Positions 22,807 through 34,256 of a stretch of DNA of 64,000 nt are shown here, one piece after another (the stretch's first letter is position 1; every line of letters starts with the position of its first letter). The notes under the pieces are model-generated. The model did not search any database and was not told the DNA's origin. It was given only the letters and a program-made list of their open reading frames with translations. This DNA comes from Bisporella sp. PMI_857 (lineage: Eukaryota; Ascomycota; Leotiomycetes; Helotiales; Helotiaceae), in the NCBI GenBank assembly GCA_021307315.1, contig JAJSPD010000009.1, forward strand, positions 62,001-126,000, written 5' to 3'. Made by a program: the position numbers and the translations under genes.

Positions 22807-24294
22807 TCAAGCTGCACCGCTATACGCCAATAGATTTGGGCTATTCATCTCAGCGCTGATCACTTGTCCCTTTGATGCCAACTCCTGAATTCGTGCCGTG
22901 GTATCCGACGGGTTCGCCAAGCCCTCCACTGCCTTCAGATATAATGCCAACCCAGCAACGTGCGGCGTGGCCATCGAAGTTCCATCGTTGACAGACTCGA
23001 TGCCTTCTTTGTTCCACAAGGAGGGGATGCGAACCCCGGGTGCGAAAATATCAACCAGCGGGCCATAATTGCTCCAGGTCGGCCGGGTATTGGTCCAGTC
23101 AATTGCACCAGCCGCTGTGGAATGTGGCTGTTAGCAAAAGGATCCAATCACAATTGAATAAATACCAGCGTAGTTTCATCTCCGATAGCTTACTGATAGC
23201 AAACGGCGCAGATGCCGGTGATCGCGTGGAAGCATCCTTTCCATCGTTACCAGCCCCAACCACAGTCAAAACACCGAGGTTATATGCCGCCTCAATCGCA
23301 GCGTTGATAGCTTGGTTTGTTGGAAGCGCTATGGTAGATGTCAGAGCATTGTGCATGAAATAAGTGGTAGCACAAACCTAGGCTCATATTCAAAACAGAC
23401 TTGGCAGCTCGTCCAGGCGTTTTCGTGATATTGTTCACAGCCCAGTTAATTCCATCCAGGATATGCGCTGCTGTCGAATATCCCTTACCATGGCCACATC
23501 AGTTTACCGTTGCTCAACCATATCCCGCCTTGACATACTCACCGCATCCTGACAGACCTTCACATCCACAAGTATGGCCTTCTTAACAACGTCATACGTC
23601 TTACTCCCAATAATTCCCGCCGCATGACTTCCATGACCAAACTGGTCCCCAAAAGGCACAGTCGGCGTATGATTACCCCAAGCATTATACCCCCGTACTG
23701 CTCTACCTTGGAACTCGCTGTTCTCCATCATCAAGCCCGTATCTAGGACATATGCATAAGTACCCTCACCTGCAGACTCATCATACGCATACCAGTGCCC
23801 CATCCAGTCGCCATTTGGCACTGGCGATCGGGACGCGATGCTACGGAGTCCCCAAGGTGCATTGGTCTGGTTGGCGATGGCGGTGATATATGCCACAGTA
23901 TCTACATCTACACTTTTGACCTATTTCTCGTATTAGTTGAGGTATTGGAAGCAGAAAAAATCTCTCTCTATTACACTATTACATTCTCATTCGCCCGGAT
24001 GGCTTCCATGGTCTCTGTATCGAATTCGCCTGAATACCCCTTGAATCCGCCAAAAGCATATGATGACCTGATTCCCGCCGTATCGCGACGTGAGATACTT
24101 CGTCTGTGAACATTGCTCACCCAAGAAAGATGGCTTTCAACATCGACATCTGATTTTAGGCTGATAATGTATCTATCTGGGATTATCTCTCCTCCCCGAA
24201 GTTGTAGCAAAGTATTAGGCACTGGAGTCGTGCATCCAAGATGGGCAAAACCTGCAACTAAAAGTTGAATGACAAGTTGTGTAATTCGTGCCAT
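22807..24294 (-). CDS. Secreted subtilisin-like serine protease (proteinase K-type, S8A)
   Basis: Secreted endopeptidase precursor of 412 aa in five exons: 24294-23983, 23920-23543, 23483-23378, 23328-23194 and 23114-22807. The second ATG of the reading frame was chosen because it starts directly with a signal peptide (MARITQLVIQLLVAGFAHLG). The I9 inhibitor propeptide follows (DRYIISLKSDVDVESHLSWV, about residues 42-62). The mature catalytic domain carries the triad Asp164 (VLDTG), His200 (GHGSH) and Ser357 (GTSMATPHVAG), and the oxyanion Asn in GAGNDG. GHGSH for GHGTH is a tolerated change. SNYG and FAPGV are in place. It is typical of secreted alkaline proteinases of saprotrophic or pathogenic fungi. 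It looks intact and active. Confidence 0.92.
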
Positions 24295-24910
24295 CTTGGT
24301 TTCCGTCTCCAAGCACCCGCACCCACTTCAAGTATTACATGCTGGAGAGAGAGAGAAAGAGCCAAGTCCAAGTATTTATCCCTTATCTCCAAGAACAAAA
24401 AACATTCAAATGTCGCATTGAGGCATAAGAAGCATATTATTGCAATGGTTTTATGCCTGATTTGAAGATGCAGCTCAGGGGAATACGGCTAAGTCAATCC
24501 GGAGAAGGAAGGTCAAAGTTCGTCGCCAAGGCACAAATCTCGGCATTAAGTCGACTCTGCCAATATCATTCCTCAGGATGTGACAGTACAAAAGCATAAA
24601 AGAAATCAATATGAGGAAGGTAATAGTAGCAACATAGCCAAATCATTGCTATGTAGAAAGTGATAGAAATGGCGCTTGCCTATGTCTCGGATCAACATAA
24701 AGATTTGCCTTTCTAGCCAAATTCAACTAGGCAAATGATTTAATAATGAATGCACAAAACTAACTTCTTCACCTGCAGCCGTGTTTTGATTCCCATTCAT
24801 TATGTTCCTAAACTCCGGGGTATCTCGATGCAATATCCAACGTTAAATTAATATTACCTCCACGAACTCTTATTTCAGCGGAATGTTCCACTTCCTTCTC
24901 CATGCTCGAA
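24295..24910. other. Promoter region of the subtilase and 3' flank of the arrestin gene
   Basis: AT-rich; no gene seen. An open minus-strand stretch at 25017-24808 could represent an alternative last exon of the arrestin gene, but nothing supports it. Confidence 0.4.
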
Positions 24911-26610
24911 TCACGTTCTGCTTGTAGTACCTGCTGACCCTGAGCCAGAGGGTCCTGAGCCAGATGGTCCTGGATATCCATGAGTAGCACTATATTTTGG
25001 TGCACCCCCTTTTTCATCGAGACCAGGCGCCTCTACATCAGTAATTCCAGAATACTCCCTCCTTGGACCATCTGCAGGAGCTATCTCATCTGCCATCGCG
25101 TCCTCGTAACTTGGTGGCGCGTCTTCAAATCCGCTAGCCGTCGTACTTCCAATCTGCGGTGGATAAAGCTGGCTAGAAGGAGTTAATGGTAGACCAAGAA
25201 GAAACAACAGGGGAATTTCTTACTCTGCAGGATTTGCTACAGCAGCTGGTTCGGCTCCTGGCCGTGGTGGTATCACAGGGGCGGATGGACGAGATGCCAT
25301 AGCGGAGAGCAGCGCAGCAGGTGGGTGGATGCCGGAGAATATTTCGATCTGAAATCGTAGAGGAAGCGTTATAGTTTGTGGCTGCCACCGTCAGCAAAAC
25401 CATCTTGTACAAAGTCCAATGAACAAACCTGGATATCACCTGGCACTCCAAAGGCCAATCCTACTCGTGCTTCTAGCTCATAGCTTCGCGTCAGATTGCA
25501 AGTTGTGAAGCTAGGTGCAACAGTGTTTGGAAGAGGAATCTGATTCCACAGACTTGAATCAATCACGCTTTCCGTCCGTAACGCGTCCGATGGTTTTCCG
25601 ATAGGTATGCTCAAACCGCCCAGGCTCATGAGCACCCACGTACTTGTCTCCCTCCTAACAACTTCCTGTGCCCGGACTTCCGTATTACCTATTAGGGTTA
25701 TTTGTAGAGTCGTAAGATATACCTGTTCCGGGCTCTCGGCTGTTTTCCGTCCAATTAATCGTAGAGGAATAGGTTCGTTGCACGTAAGGATCGCTGGACT
25801 GGGTAATCTAGCTTCCATCTCCCCCTTTGGTGGCGTCTCGGATAATGTGGCTGGTTTTTTGCTGAACATTCCTGACTTCTTGGAGACGCCCATTATAGGT
25901 TGAAATGCATATTGTCTCCTCGCATAGGCTTCATTTGTAGTTGGCGGTGGCCTTGGAGGTTCGATAGGCAAAAACCTGAAACCTATAGCACTCCTACGAT
26001 TTTCCTTGAACAAGCTAGGTCTCTGCACCGTAACCTTGACATAGTATCGGATCTCAGCCTCTCCAGGAAATCCCGTCAAAGAAGGCGGGAGCGTCTTCTT
26101 CACATGTCTGTATTGCAACTGTTGTACGCCTCCCAAGCCAAGTCCAGCAAATCCACTTCCTGGGCCCATCTGCTGGCTAGCTGGGTCTGAGCAGCCATTA
26201 TTGAACGGAAGCTTGAATTTAAACGGATATTCGTGTTTGCCGGCCCTCAGTGTGTATGCCAAACCCATTGTAGTAGCGGAAGAGGGGTCCGATGGAGGAA
26301 AGACTCGGTTGACTTTGTAGAGTATCTTGTGGTTCTCCATGGCGACACCCTGACGTTGCTCACGCCTGGGACCATAATGTTGGACAGGATGTGGTGCACG
26401 CATCAGAATGGTTCGAGATTCACCTTCGAGCTTCACCATAACTATGATTTGTTAGCAATGGCATCTATATGTGACGCTTTCTACCCAGGAGTCATCCTTA
26501 CTAGCAGATATGTTTTCATCGCTCGTTAAGGAGAGGATTATACGGCCGGCGATGTAGTCGAGGTTCGTGTAAAATGTATGGGGATTGTCGAGGACGATAT
26601 GAACAGACAT
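24911..26610 (-). CDS. Alpha-arrestin (ART/Rod1-CreD-like ubiquitin-ligase adaptor)
   Basis: Arrestin-related trafficking adaptor of 502 aa. Exons are 26610-26502, 26441-25429, 25348-25224 and 25172-24911; the introns are 60, 80 and 51 nt. The arrestin N-domain begins at the start codon (MSVHIVLDNPHTFYTNLDYI) with a GxI...S strand pair. A long middle segment (VQRPSLF...PPRPPPTTNEAYARR) leads into the arrestin C-domain (ILTCNEPIPLRLIG...LTTLQITLIG). The C-terminal tail is Pro/Gly/Ser-rich and contains PPSY (a PPxY motif) in DAPPSYEDAM, the docking site for WW domains of the Rsp5/NEDD4 ubiquitin ligase. Such proteins direct endocytosis of plasma-membrane permeases in response to nutrients. The stop at 24911 is chosen as the simplest end; a further small intron near 24912 cannot be excluded. 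Confidence 0.85.
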
Positions 26611-27273
26611 CGTTGCAATGATCGAGTTCCGTCAACGCAAAATGGAGAGTAAAGTGCGCTGGACCATGAGCTCAGTTAGTGCAGAGGAACATCAAATAAT
26701 TAGTTGTTAGTGCTGGCCTCAAGGCCGGCGTTTGCGGAAGCGTGGCGTATGACAGAGTTAGGCTGCGCCTTGATAACCACGCAAGCTCTTCTTCGACTGC
26801 CTATGACCTGCAACACCTTGACATGCTGAATCTTGACTACCCGCGTATTTGACTCAGCTGCTACTCCTCGTTACTTATTGTCCTAGTAGCAAAGAGGTAG
26901 AGGATTTCCGAGTGCGGAATGTTTTCTGCCGTGTTATCCAGGCCCAGCCCCACGGAACAAACATCGTCATTGCTTGGCAGTTTCGAGCCCCAATTCGCTT
27001 GACTTTCCAATATCATCCTAGCCGCAATCGGCCCCTTTCCACCTGGCCCACATTTGTTTAACTGTAAACATAGCTCACACAAAAGACAGCTTCAAAAGAT
27101 CCTGACTCGTATTTGAAGACTACCAGATCACAAGTCTATCAGCATCACCCTACCCTCCATGTCGTAGCATACATGCATGGCTGTTGTCCCAGAAGACATA
27201 TCAACTCTTCATCCCACAGTGGGCCGCATATCGAATCGAGCGGCACTCTTTCTTAGTATAGCATTCTCAACCA
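26611..27273. other. Region between the arrestin gene and the HET pseudogene
   Basis: Upstream flank of the arrestin gene. Short open frames on both strands at 26849-27082 overlap each other and show no motif. Confidence 0.4.
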
Positions 27274-29412
27274 ATGTCTAGTTTGAGTGAGCAATCTTGT
27301 GTCTGCTCAACATGCTATAACTTGAATCCTGATGTATGCCCACCAACAACAATATCTATACCACTTGTCAATAGAAGGACCACGATCCCATTCTCCCAAT
27401 TAAAAGAATCGGCAGAGCCGGGCAATTGCCAGGCATTCACCATTCTCACCGCAGGCTTGGGCTATATAGACCAAGGCCGGGAGGATCTGGAGGATGGAGG
27501 AATGCAAAACCAAATGTTTCAGAAGCTGACACTCGCATTGCTATTGATGTTCGGTTAGGATGCTGTCTCAGAGTTGCACCCCATAATGATGAGTATGAGG
27601 AGCAGCTAGAGTTTTTATACAGGACCCGATAAGGATAGTGGTGGATTCCCGGGCTTTGGCATCGCTAGAGATGTGCCTGTTGAGCCGATGCGCACCACTC
27701 GCGTTGAGCTTGCTAGGACATGGATCGAGGAGTGTAACAAGAAACATGTGTCTTGTGTTGCCCCCGAGCGCCTAAAGTTCCCTACTCGTGTATTGGACGT
27801 CGGTGACAATTTTTTGGGTATTATTTTTCTGAAGGAAACTATGCATTCGGATCAAGACCGTTACATAACTTTGAGCCATTGTTGGGGAGAAGAGCAGATT
27901 ATCACGACAACGACCGGCTCGCTTGAGCAGAGAAAGTCTGGTATTCTGCTTTCGCAGCTCACCAACGCTTTTCGTCCTGCTGTAGAAATAACACGAGGAT
28001 TGAGAGTGCGCTACTTGTGGATTGACTCTTTATTCATAATTCAGGACGACAAACATGATTGGGAGATCGAGTCTGCCTCATGGCTTAACCTAGCAGCAAC
28101 AAACTCTAAAGATGGTAAGGGCGGATGTTGATATTTAGCTGAGCGCCGGTCAATGCATACCTGGAATCAAGTTGAGACCAATCTTGACAGTGGGGCTATA
28201 CTCGCATCAGAAGAGGACGACGATTGTTAATACCATATCAATTGCCGCATTGCTCTGCACATTGCCCATCACCATTTTACGAGGAGCATGGACTATTGAA
28301 ATACGATACGGTGCTCTTCGCCTCCTTTAGCACGGGCATGGGTAGTTCGGGAGCGCCTCCTCTTGTGTAGAACTATACATTTCCATTCCGAGGAACTCAT
28401 TTTGGAGTGCGCTTCGGGTATCTCATGCGAATGCGCCAGACTGCAGGACTGGAGACGGGGAGACCCAAATAGCGATCGCGGAGATAGTGCCCCCGAACAA
28501 TTGAAAATGATGTACCCAAGCGTAGTATCGGCCCCAAAGAATGAACATCAAATATTCGATATTTGGTCGGACCTCATCTCCGAGTATTGCCAGCTAAGAC
28601 TCACGAATCAAAAAGACCGTCTGCCTGCACTTTTGGGATTAACATTTAGAATATCGCAGCACTTGAATAGAGGCTCTCTTGGTGGCTTATGGTCTAGGGA
28701 CATTTTGAGAAGTCTTTGCTGGCAGAAATATTCACAAGGGTATCAGAATGCCCATCAAAGCTTGCGCGCGGACGATTCGGTTGCGCCACTGTGGTCTTGG
28801 GCAAGTTATTGGAATCAACATATGGACATTCCTAACATCACATACTATCGTGTGCAGAAGTGAGGTTTCGTGTCAGACCCAAGGTGCCGGGTCCAGACTT
28901 TCCACCACGAGCGAAATGATCCTAACCCATTTGGAAGCTGTAAAAACGCGTGGCTGAAGGTTCGAGCTCCTCTAATAAAACCGAAGTTCCTTGCCTTGAA
29001 AGACAATGATGCACCACATAAGATTCAAGTCACGGTAGGGTTTAACGGCGAGGCATCACCTGTAGATGGGGATTGCATTGATGCTAACAGCTGTATGGAA
29101 GGCATAAGTCATGGTGACAGAGTGTATTGCTTGCTCTTTGGACGCCCCAAGCTTTCCGATAAGCAATTTCTAGGCCAGTTTCCTTCGTATTTGTTTAGCG
29201 CCAAAGAGGCAAAGTGAGTCATGGAGGGTAGCGACATACTTGTAGCATTTGCACCTGTGCTAAAGAAGGTTCATGAGGCAGCAACCTATCGTCAGATCGG
29301 ACTTTTGGATCGGCCAAAAGGTGCAGGGTGGTCGGAAAATGCAGAGGTTTCTAACGCTACAGTGATTGAATTTAATGAGGACAGTGTGGAGAAGAAGAAT
29401 GGTCCACCTTGA
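27274..29412 (+). pseudogene. HET-domain (heterokaryon incompatibility) protein pseudogene
   Basis: Recognisable but broken. A HET N-terminal segment (CVCSTC...NCQAFTILTAGLGY) is followed by the HET core blocks YITLSHCWG, LTNAF, RYLWIDSLFIIQDDKHDWE and LAATNSKDGKGGC. The C-terminal part carries ARAWVVRERLL, IHFHSEELILEC and APLWSWASYW. Nearly all of it lies in one reading frame, which is interrupted by stops at 27556, 27607, 28129, 28228, 28297, 28861 and 29215. A frame change near 27.55-27.64 kb is also needed to join the N-terminal piece. About 10 residues of the usual spacer between DWE and LAAT are missing. HET proteins normally trigger cell death on fusion of incompatible hyphae; this copy cannot encode a full-length protein. 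Confidence 0.82.
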
Positions 29413-29925
29413 TACATGCCGCACGAACCCGTGAGGCACTAAATCAAAACATCATTTCTTATAAAAGCAATAAATAGTTCAGTCATTCGAAGCCTCGAAC
29501 CAGATAACGTGATTGATTTCGTTTTCAGCTCGATTGTTTTTTTTTTTTTGTTTTTTTTCATCTACATGATACACGACCAAATAAACGCCATTGAGATACC
29601 GCCATTTCTTTTCCCGCCCCCATTCGCCACATCCATCCAACCACGATGCAAGCCCAGGGGTATATAGTAAGGCAATGTCGCGCTCAAACGCCAAGCATAT
29701 ATTACAGGAGCCAAATGTATGAAAATTTAGCTTGAATGGCAAAAAGGCAAGCAACTGCAAATAGAAAAGGTATTAGTCATATTTGAGACCAGAGATGCGA
29801 AGTAAGCATTTGTGGTGGTCAGTGAAACCGTGTGAGGGTTTATTATGTGTTATGAGAACCGTTGGTAAATAGGGCGTAAGGTGGAAATAACCAAGCCAAT
29901 CTGTGTAAGCATGACTAATTCTGAC
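29413..29925. other. 3' flank of the SUMO ligase gene
   Basis: It contains a poly-T tract (about 29537-29559, interrupted once) and no gene. It probably holds the 3' UTR and poly(A) site of the minus-strand gene ending at 29926. Confidence 0.5.
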
Positions 29926-32900
29926 TTAATCAGAATCAATCTCAATGACCTGTGGTGCGGGTCTCTTAGCTCGCACCGCGCTGGGCCTGACGCCAGTAGC
30001 AAAATTGAGGGTTTGTTGGATAGCCAAGGATTGTTCAGCAGATTGTGGAGTAGCATGCTGTGGCAACGCAAAGGCGTTATTCGTTGGCATAGTTGACTTC
30101 TTCCCAGAATCTGGCTCAGAATCCGAGTCATTTAAATCGTTCATTCCACCTCTTCTTTGAGGTTGAGGCTCCGGTTTAGGACGCCACTCGCCATTGGCGG
30201 AAACCAGTATAGCCTTCACCTCTAAATTATTGTCCGCAGCAAGCTTCGCACGCACCGAGACAAGGAAATCATCGACTTGCAAAGCGTAGGGTCGAGCATC
30301 TCGACTACAAAGTGGACATTTCCACTGATCAATCATGCATGGCTGATTTGGACGCTTCTGCTTTGCGCTTCGAGTGATCAGGAAGGTTTCCAGGTCAAAG
30401 CATTCGCGGTGCAAACAGCTTTGGCCTTTGACGGGGATCTCAAAGATACGCGCTGTAAAAGGATCTGCTAGGTCGATGGAGATGTCACTTATCACAATTG
30501 CTACATCATCGTCCTCGTTCGCGGAAGGTGCCATATGCATCTTCATTTCTTCTAACCTTATTTCAGAAGCAATGCGGTTCTGTTGGCACATGCTCATGAT
30601 CTGATCATGCTGCATAATTTCAATCATCTCTACAGCTGCAAGGTAAAATCGAGTGGCAGGCTTTTTTCCGACTGGGGTGGAAAGTGTGAGATGATGCACG
30701 CTCGGAGGAACTAGCGATCGAACACCACGAGTAAGATCAACAGGTAGATCTTTTCCATGCTGCTGCTTCTTTCTAAACTCCAAAGTGTAGCCATTTAACG
30801 TTGCAAAGATAGTCTCTGGCCAAACCGTATCAGAGACTACCCACTCTGATAGTGTGCATTTCGTGGTCTCGGCCTTCGTCAATATACAGCGCATGCGGTA
30901 TTGAAGCGTGCCTTGCTTGAAATGGCGCACAGGAATTTTATCATGTTCTACCCATACATCTTTGGCAATTAAGGAATAGTCCTCTAGACTTACATCAAAA
31001 CGGACTTTGGTAAGCGGACGAGTGCCAGGGACTTTCACCGGTTCCAGCGCAAAATCCTTGATGACTTGGTAGAATCGACCGGAGTGACCGTCCTTGGATG
31101 AGTTGAGCCCTAGAGTTGCATGAAATAACTTAGGACTTCGAAGATGTGCTTGGTGAAGGGCTGTGAGATCTGGATTTACTGGTTGTGAGGGATGCATGTA
31201 TCCTAATGGCGGGATGAAAGATCGCTCAAGCGGGTGCATCTTTGTATATATCTCTATCGGGTCTAGCTGCTGACGACGTGAATTAACAGAAATCGGCTGT
31301 CCAGGAGCAAAATTGTTTCTTGTCTGAGACGGAACCACGGACGGCCGCTGCAACCCTTGATTCTGAGCAGCAGCAGCAGTTACAGATTGCTGGCGATGAG
31401 TATGTTGTTGATGCTGCTGTGCTTGGCGTAGGTTCTGTTGCTGCATATGTTGTGTGGATAGAGGATAGTTGGCTTGCTGCGCAATCATTTGTGGGAGTGG
31501 CTCTCGATATTGTGCAGCCTGTACAGCCTGTATGGCCATGTTTTGTTGCTGTTGTGCTAATATAGCTTGCTGGCGTGCTATGATGGCTTGCTGCTCGGAG
31601 TTTCGACGGGCATTCGCATGATTTATGTTTGTGGAAGGCGAGTACTGTGTTGCTAGAACGGCAATTCTTGATGGCTGTGCCGAATTCGGGACAGAAATGT
31701 TGTGGCCTTGCAAAAGCTGGCCTTGGCCACTGTTGCTTGATCGAGGATGTGCAAACACCTGGCCAGGAGATGACCGATGTTGCCCTTGGGCAATATTGCT
31801 TGATGGAACAAATTGAGCAGAGGAGGTTTGGGGGGACGATTGTTGTGCTTGGCCACTGTTATTTCTAGATATCATCGAAGGCCACTGATTGCTCAATTGT
31901 GGCGACTGGTTTGGCGAATTCATGGACAAGCTCTGCATGTTATGCACCGTACTTGGTGAATTGCCGTAGGACTGGCTTGTGAGATTTGGAAACTGACTAG
32001 TAGATCCTGATATATTAGGGCTTGGAAGAGTTTGATTGATTTGAACCACAGTAGGACTTGAGTTGGAAACAACAGAATTGCCTGTAGGACCGGTGCTTGC
32101 GGACGCTAGGTGTCCATTAGTCGTAACTAATGGAGACGGAATAGATGTGTTTCTGGGCGGCTGTCCTGTATTTTGTTTCATCAAATTCATCAGTTGTAAA
32201 TATTGTTGGGCTATTGAACTGTTGTGTTTGTTCATCTCAGCCTCGATTGCAGGGTTCGCGGCTCCAATGCGTTGCAACAAGATGTTGCGACCTTCTGTGT
32301 CATGCTTGAATAGAGCATCTGCTTTCTGCCCATATCCTGCCGGGGTATCAACAAAACCAAGGTTTCTTCTAGCAGCCGTGAATGCAATACTTTGCAGGAT
32401 AGGAGAATTTAACCCTAAATATGTAGCAAGCTCGTTCACTAGAGGAGGAAACCCCCGATTTCGAGAAGCCGTCGTGAGAGTTTGCCAATTTGATGCTAGG
32501 CTGTTCAGACACCATATTACATCATTCACATGCTGAGGATACGTCTCCGTGGTTCGCAAGAGATCAGGAAGTGGGCCTGGGAAATCCTGAAAGAATCTCA
32601 GATGATTCGGGGCCAACGCCTCGTTCTCCCTGATCAAAGTCCCGATCGTTCTGAAGGCTAAGTTGAGTATACTTGGATGTGGAAGAGACAGCCCTTGATT
32701 GAGCAGATCTATGGACCTGGTTGTCCAGAGGCAAAATATTTGATGAAAAGCAACGTAGAATTGATCTTCCTCCCTGCAAGCTTGTTGCAGTAACTGAAAT
32801 CGTGGCCGTTCCAAAGCTGTATTGAGATTTTCCCAACCACCACTCCCTTTGATATGCTGTTCGATGAGTTCAAGACCAGGTTTTAGCGAAATCATAGCAG

Positions 32901-34256
32901 GCCTGTCAACTCTCTGGCGCTTGTGCGGATTAGAAGCAGTTCTTGAATGTGTCTGATTTTGATTCGATGAAGCATTAGCAAGTGGTGGCTGTTCAGTAGA
33001 TGTAGAACTCATTGCTATCAGACTTGATAGAGTCTGATCCTGTGGCATGCCTTGCACTTGAGTAGGACCGAGTTGTCTTTGTGCGGTTGAATTGTTTTTT
33101 GACTAGGTTAATCAAAATGTCAGCAAGAACTCTAATAGTTACTGTTTGTGATTGCAATTTGAAGACTCGGCAAATATCGACACATCAATGAATCGTATAG
33201 GATTTTGCAATGTATTTTTTTTATTGGTGAATGTGATATAATAATTGGGGTGGATTGACGCTAATCTGTAACTCGATAATCGATATTGGGTGGAAGACCA
33301 TGATGAATCGAAATCTAATGCCAGATAAATGGTTTAATGCAGGTTACCGGATAAAGTTGCGCAAGACTCCTTAAAGAGACATGCGCAAGAGCGTTTGGCT
33401 GAGTAGCTAAACATTTCCAATTGCTCAAATATGTAAGGGTAGTAGAGCCATAGGCTTCAACAAGTTTGGTGCCGCTTAATGAGGTCACAGAAATGGAAAT
33501 ATCGACTTGAAAAAGACTAATTATCTCATGACTTACTCCTTGAGCGCGTGAGCTTTGGCCTGGAGGATTGCTTGCAGTTACGGGCCAAGGCAAGTATGGG
33601 ATGTGCGTATTCGATGTGTGCGTGGCTGAATACAGACGAGGCGCACTTGTCGAGGTCAACGCATCATCTATTGATTGCCTTGATGCCGGTATCGTTGATC
33701 TTTGGCTTGCCTGTGCATAGGAGACATCCTGCTGCCCACCTGTCGGTACACTTCCGCTCAGAATCTGGGTTCCTGTATCAGCTGTCGGAGGAAGACTTTG
33801 CGCCTGATGCTGCCCTGGCTCGGAGATAGAGATGGCACTAGACTCGTTCTGATTCGATATGTGCTGTGGATTGATAGAGGGTGTGCTGTGCACGAGTGGA
33901 GGGTCGGTTTCAATACCGGGATGTAGGTTTCCTGAAACAGAACTCGAGGACGATCTGAGGAAAAGATCAGCATTGTGAATAGGCAGGGCCACTTCAATGG
34001 ACTATAAAGGAAACGGATCCAGTGAAAGGAACACGAAGGTACCACAAGTCTCGCACATGGTGGACTACATGAAGAAGAATTACCTTTGAGCAAACCCATT
34101 GGGCTGTGTATCGAGGTGCCCTGGCGGTCTTGCCGGAGCAGATCGATGCGTGGGGCGTACTGAGTTGTTTCCCACATTCCCCGTCATCCACGATTTGGCT
34201 TGTTTTGAGCCTCCAAAGAGGGTATTAAGGGTCCCATTGACTTGGTTGACATCCAT
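29926..34256 (-). CDS. PIAS/SIZ-type SUMO E3 ligase with SP-RING (MIZ) zinc finger
   Basis: Nuclear SUMO ligase of about 1255 aa. Exons are 34256-34084, 33954-33537 and 33102-29926; the introns are 129 and 434 nt. The large last exon alone would start at an internal Met (33057), but upstream exons join in frame and give a natural start (MDVNQVNGTLNTLFGG); an ATG 45 bp further upstream is an alternative. Residues about 200-850 are Ser/Gln/Asn-rich with poly-Q stretches. A conserved globular region follows (IYTKMHPLERSFIPPLGYMHP onward). The SP-RING at about 1065-1120 has CLHRECFDLETF and KCPLCSRD as Zn ligands. The C-terminus is VIEIDSD, a textbook SUMO-interacting motif. The Gln-rich N-terminus plus MIZ finger resembles ZMIZ proteins more than yeast Siz1; no SAP domain was seen. 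Confidence 0.85.

Noticed and set aside
24808..25017. Alternative last exon of the arrestin gene
   Set aside because: It would need a donor inside GSAGTTS without conserved support; the simple stop at 24911 follows the PPxY tail naturally.
31320..32536. Several plus-strand open frames opposite the SUMO ligase
   Set aside because: They are antisense shadows of Gln/Ser-rich coding sequence and show no motif.
29926..33057. SUMO ligase modelled as a single-exon protein starting at 33057
   Set aside because: The frame continues upstream and two further exons join in phase with consensus splice sites, ending in a natural start at 34256.
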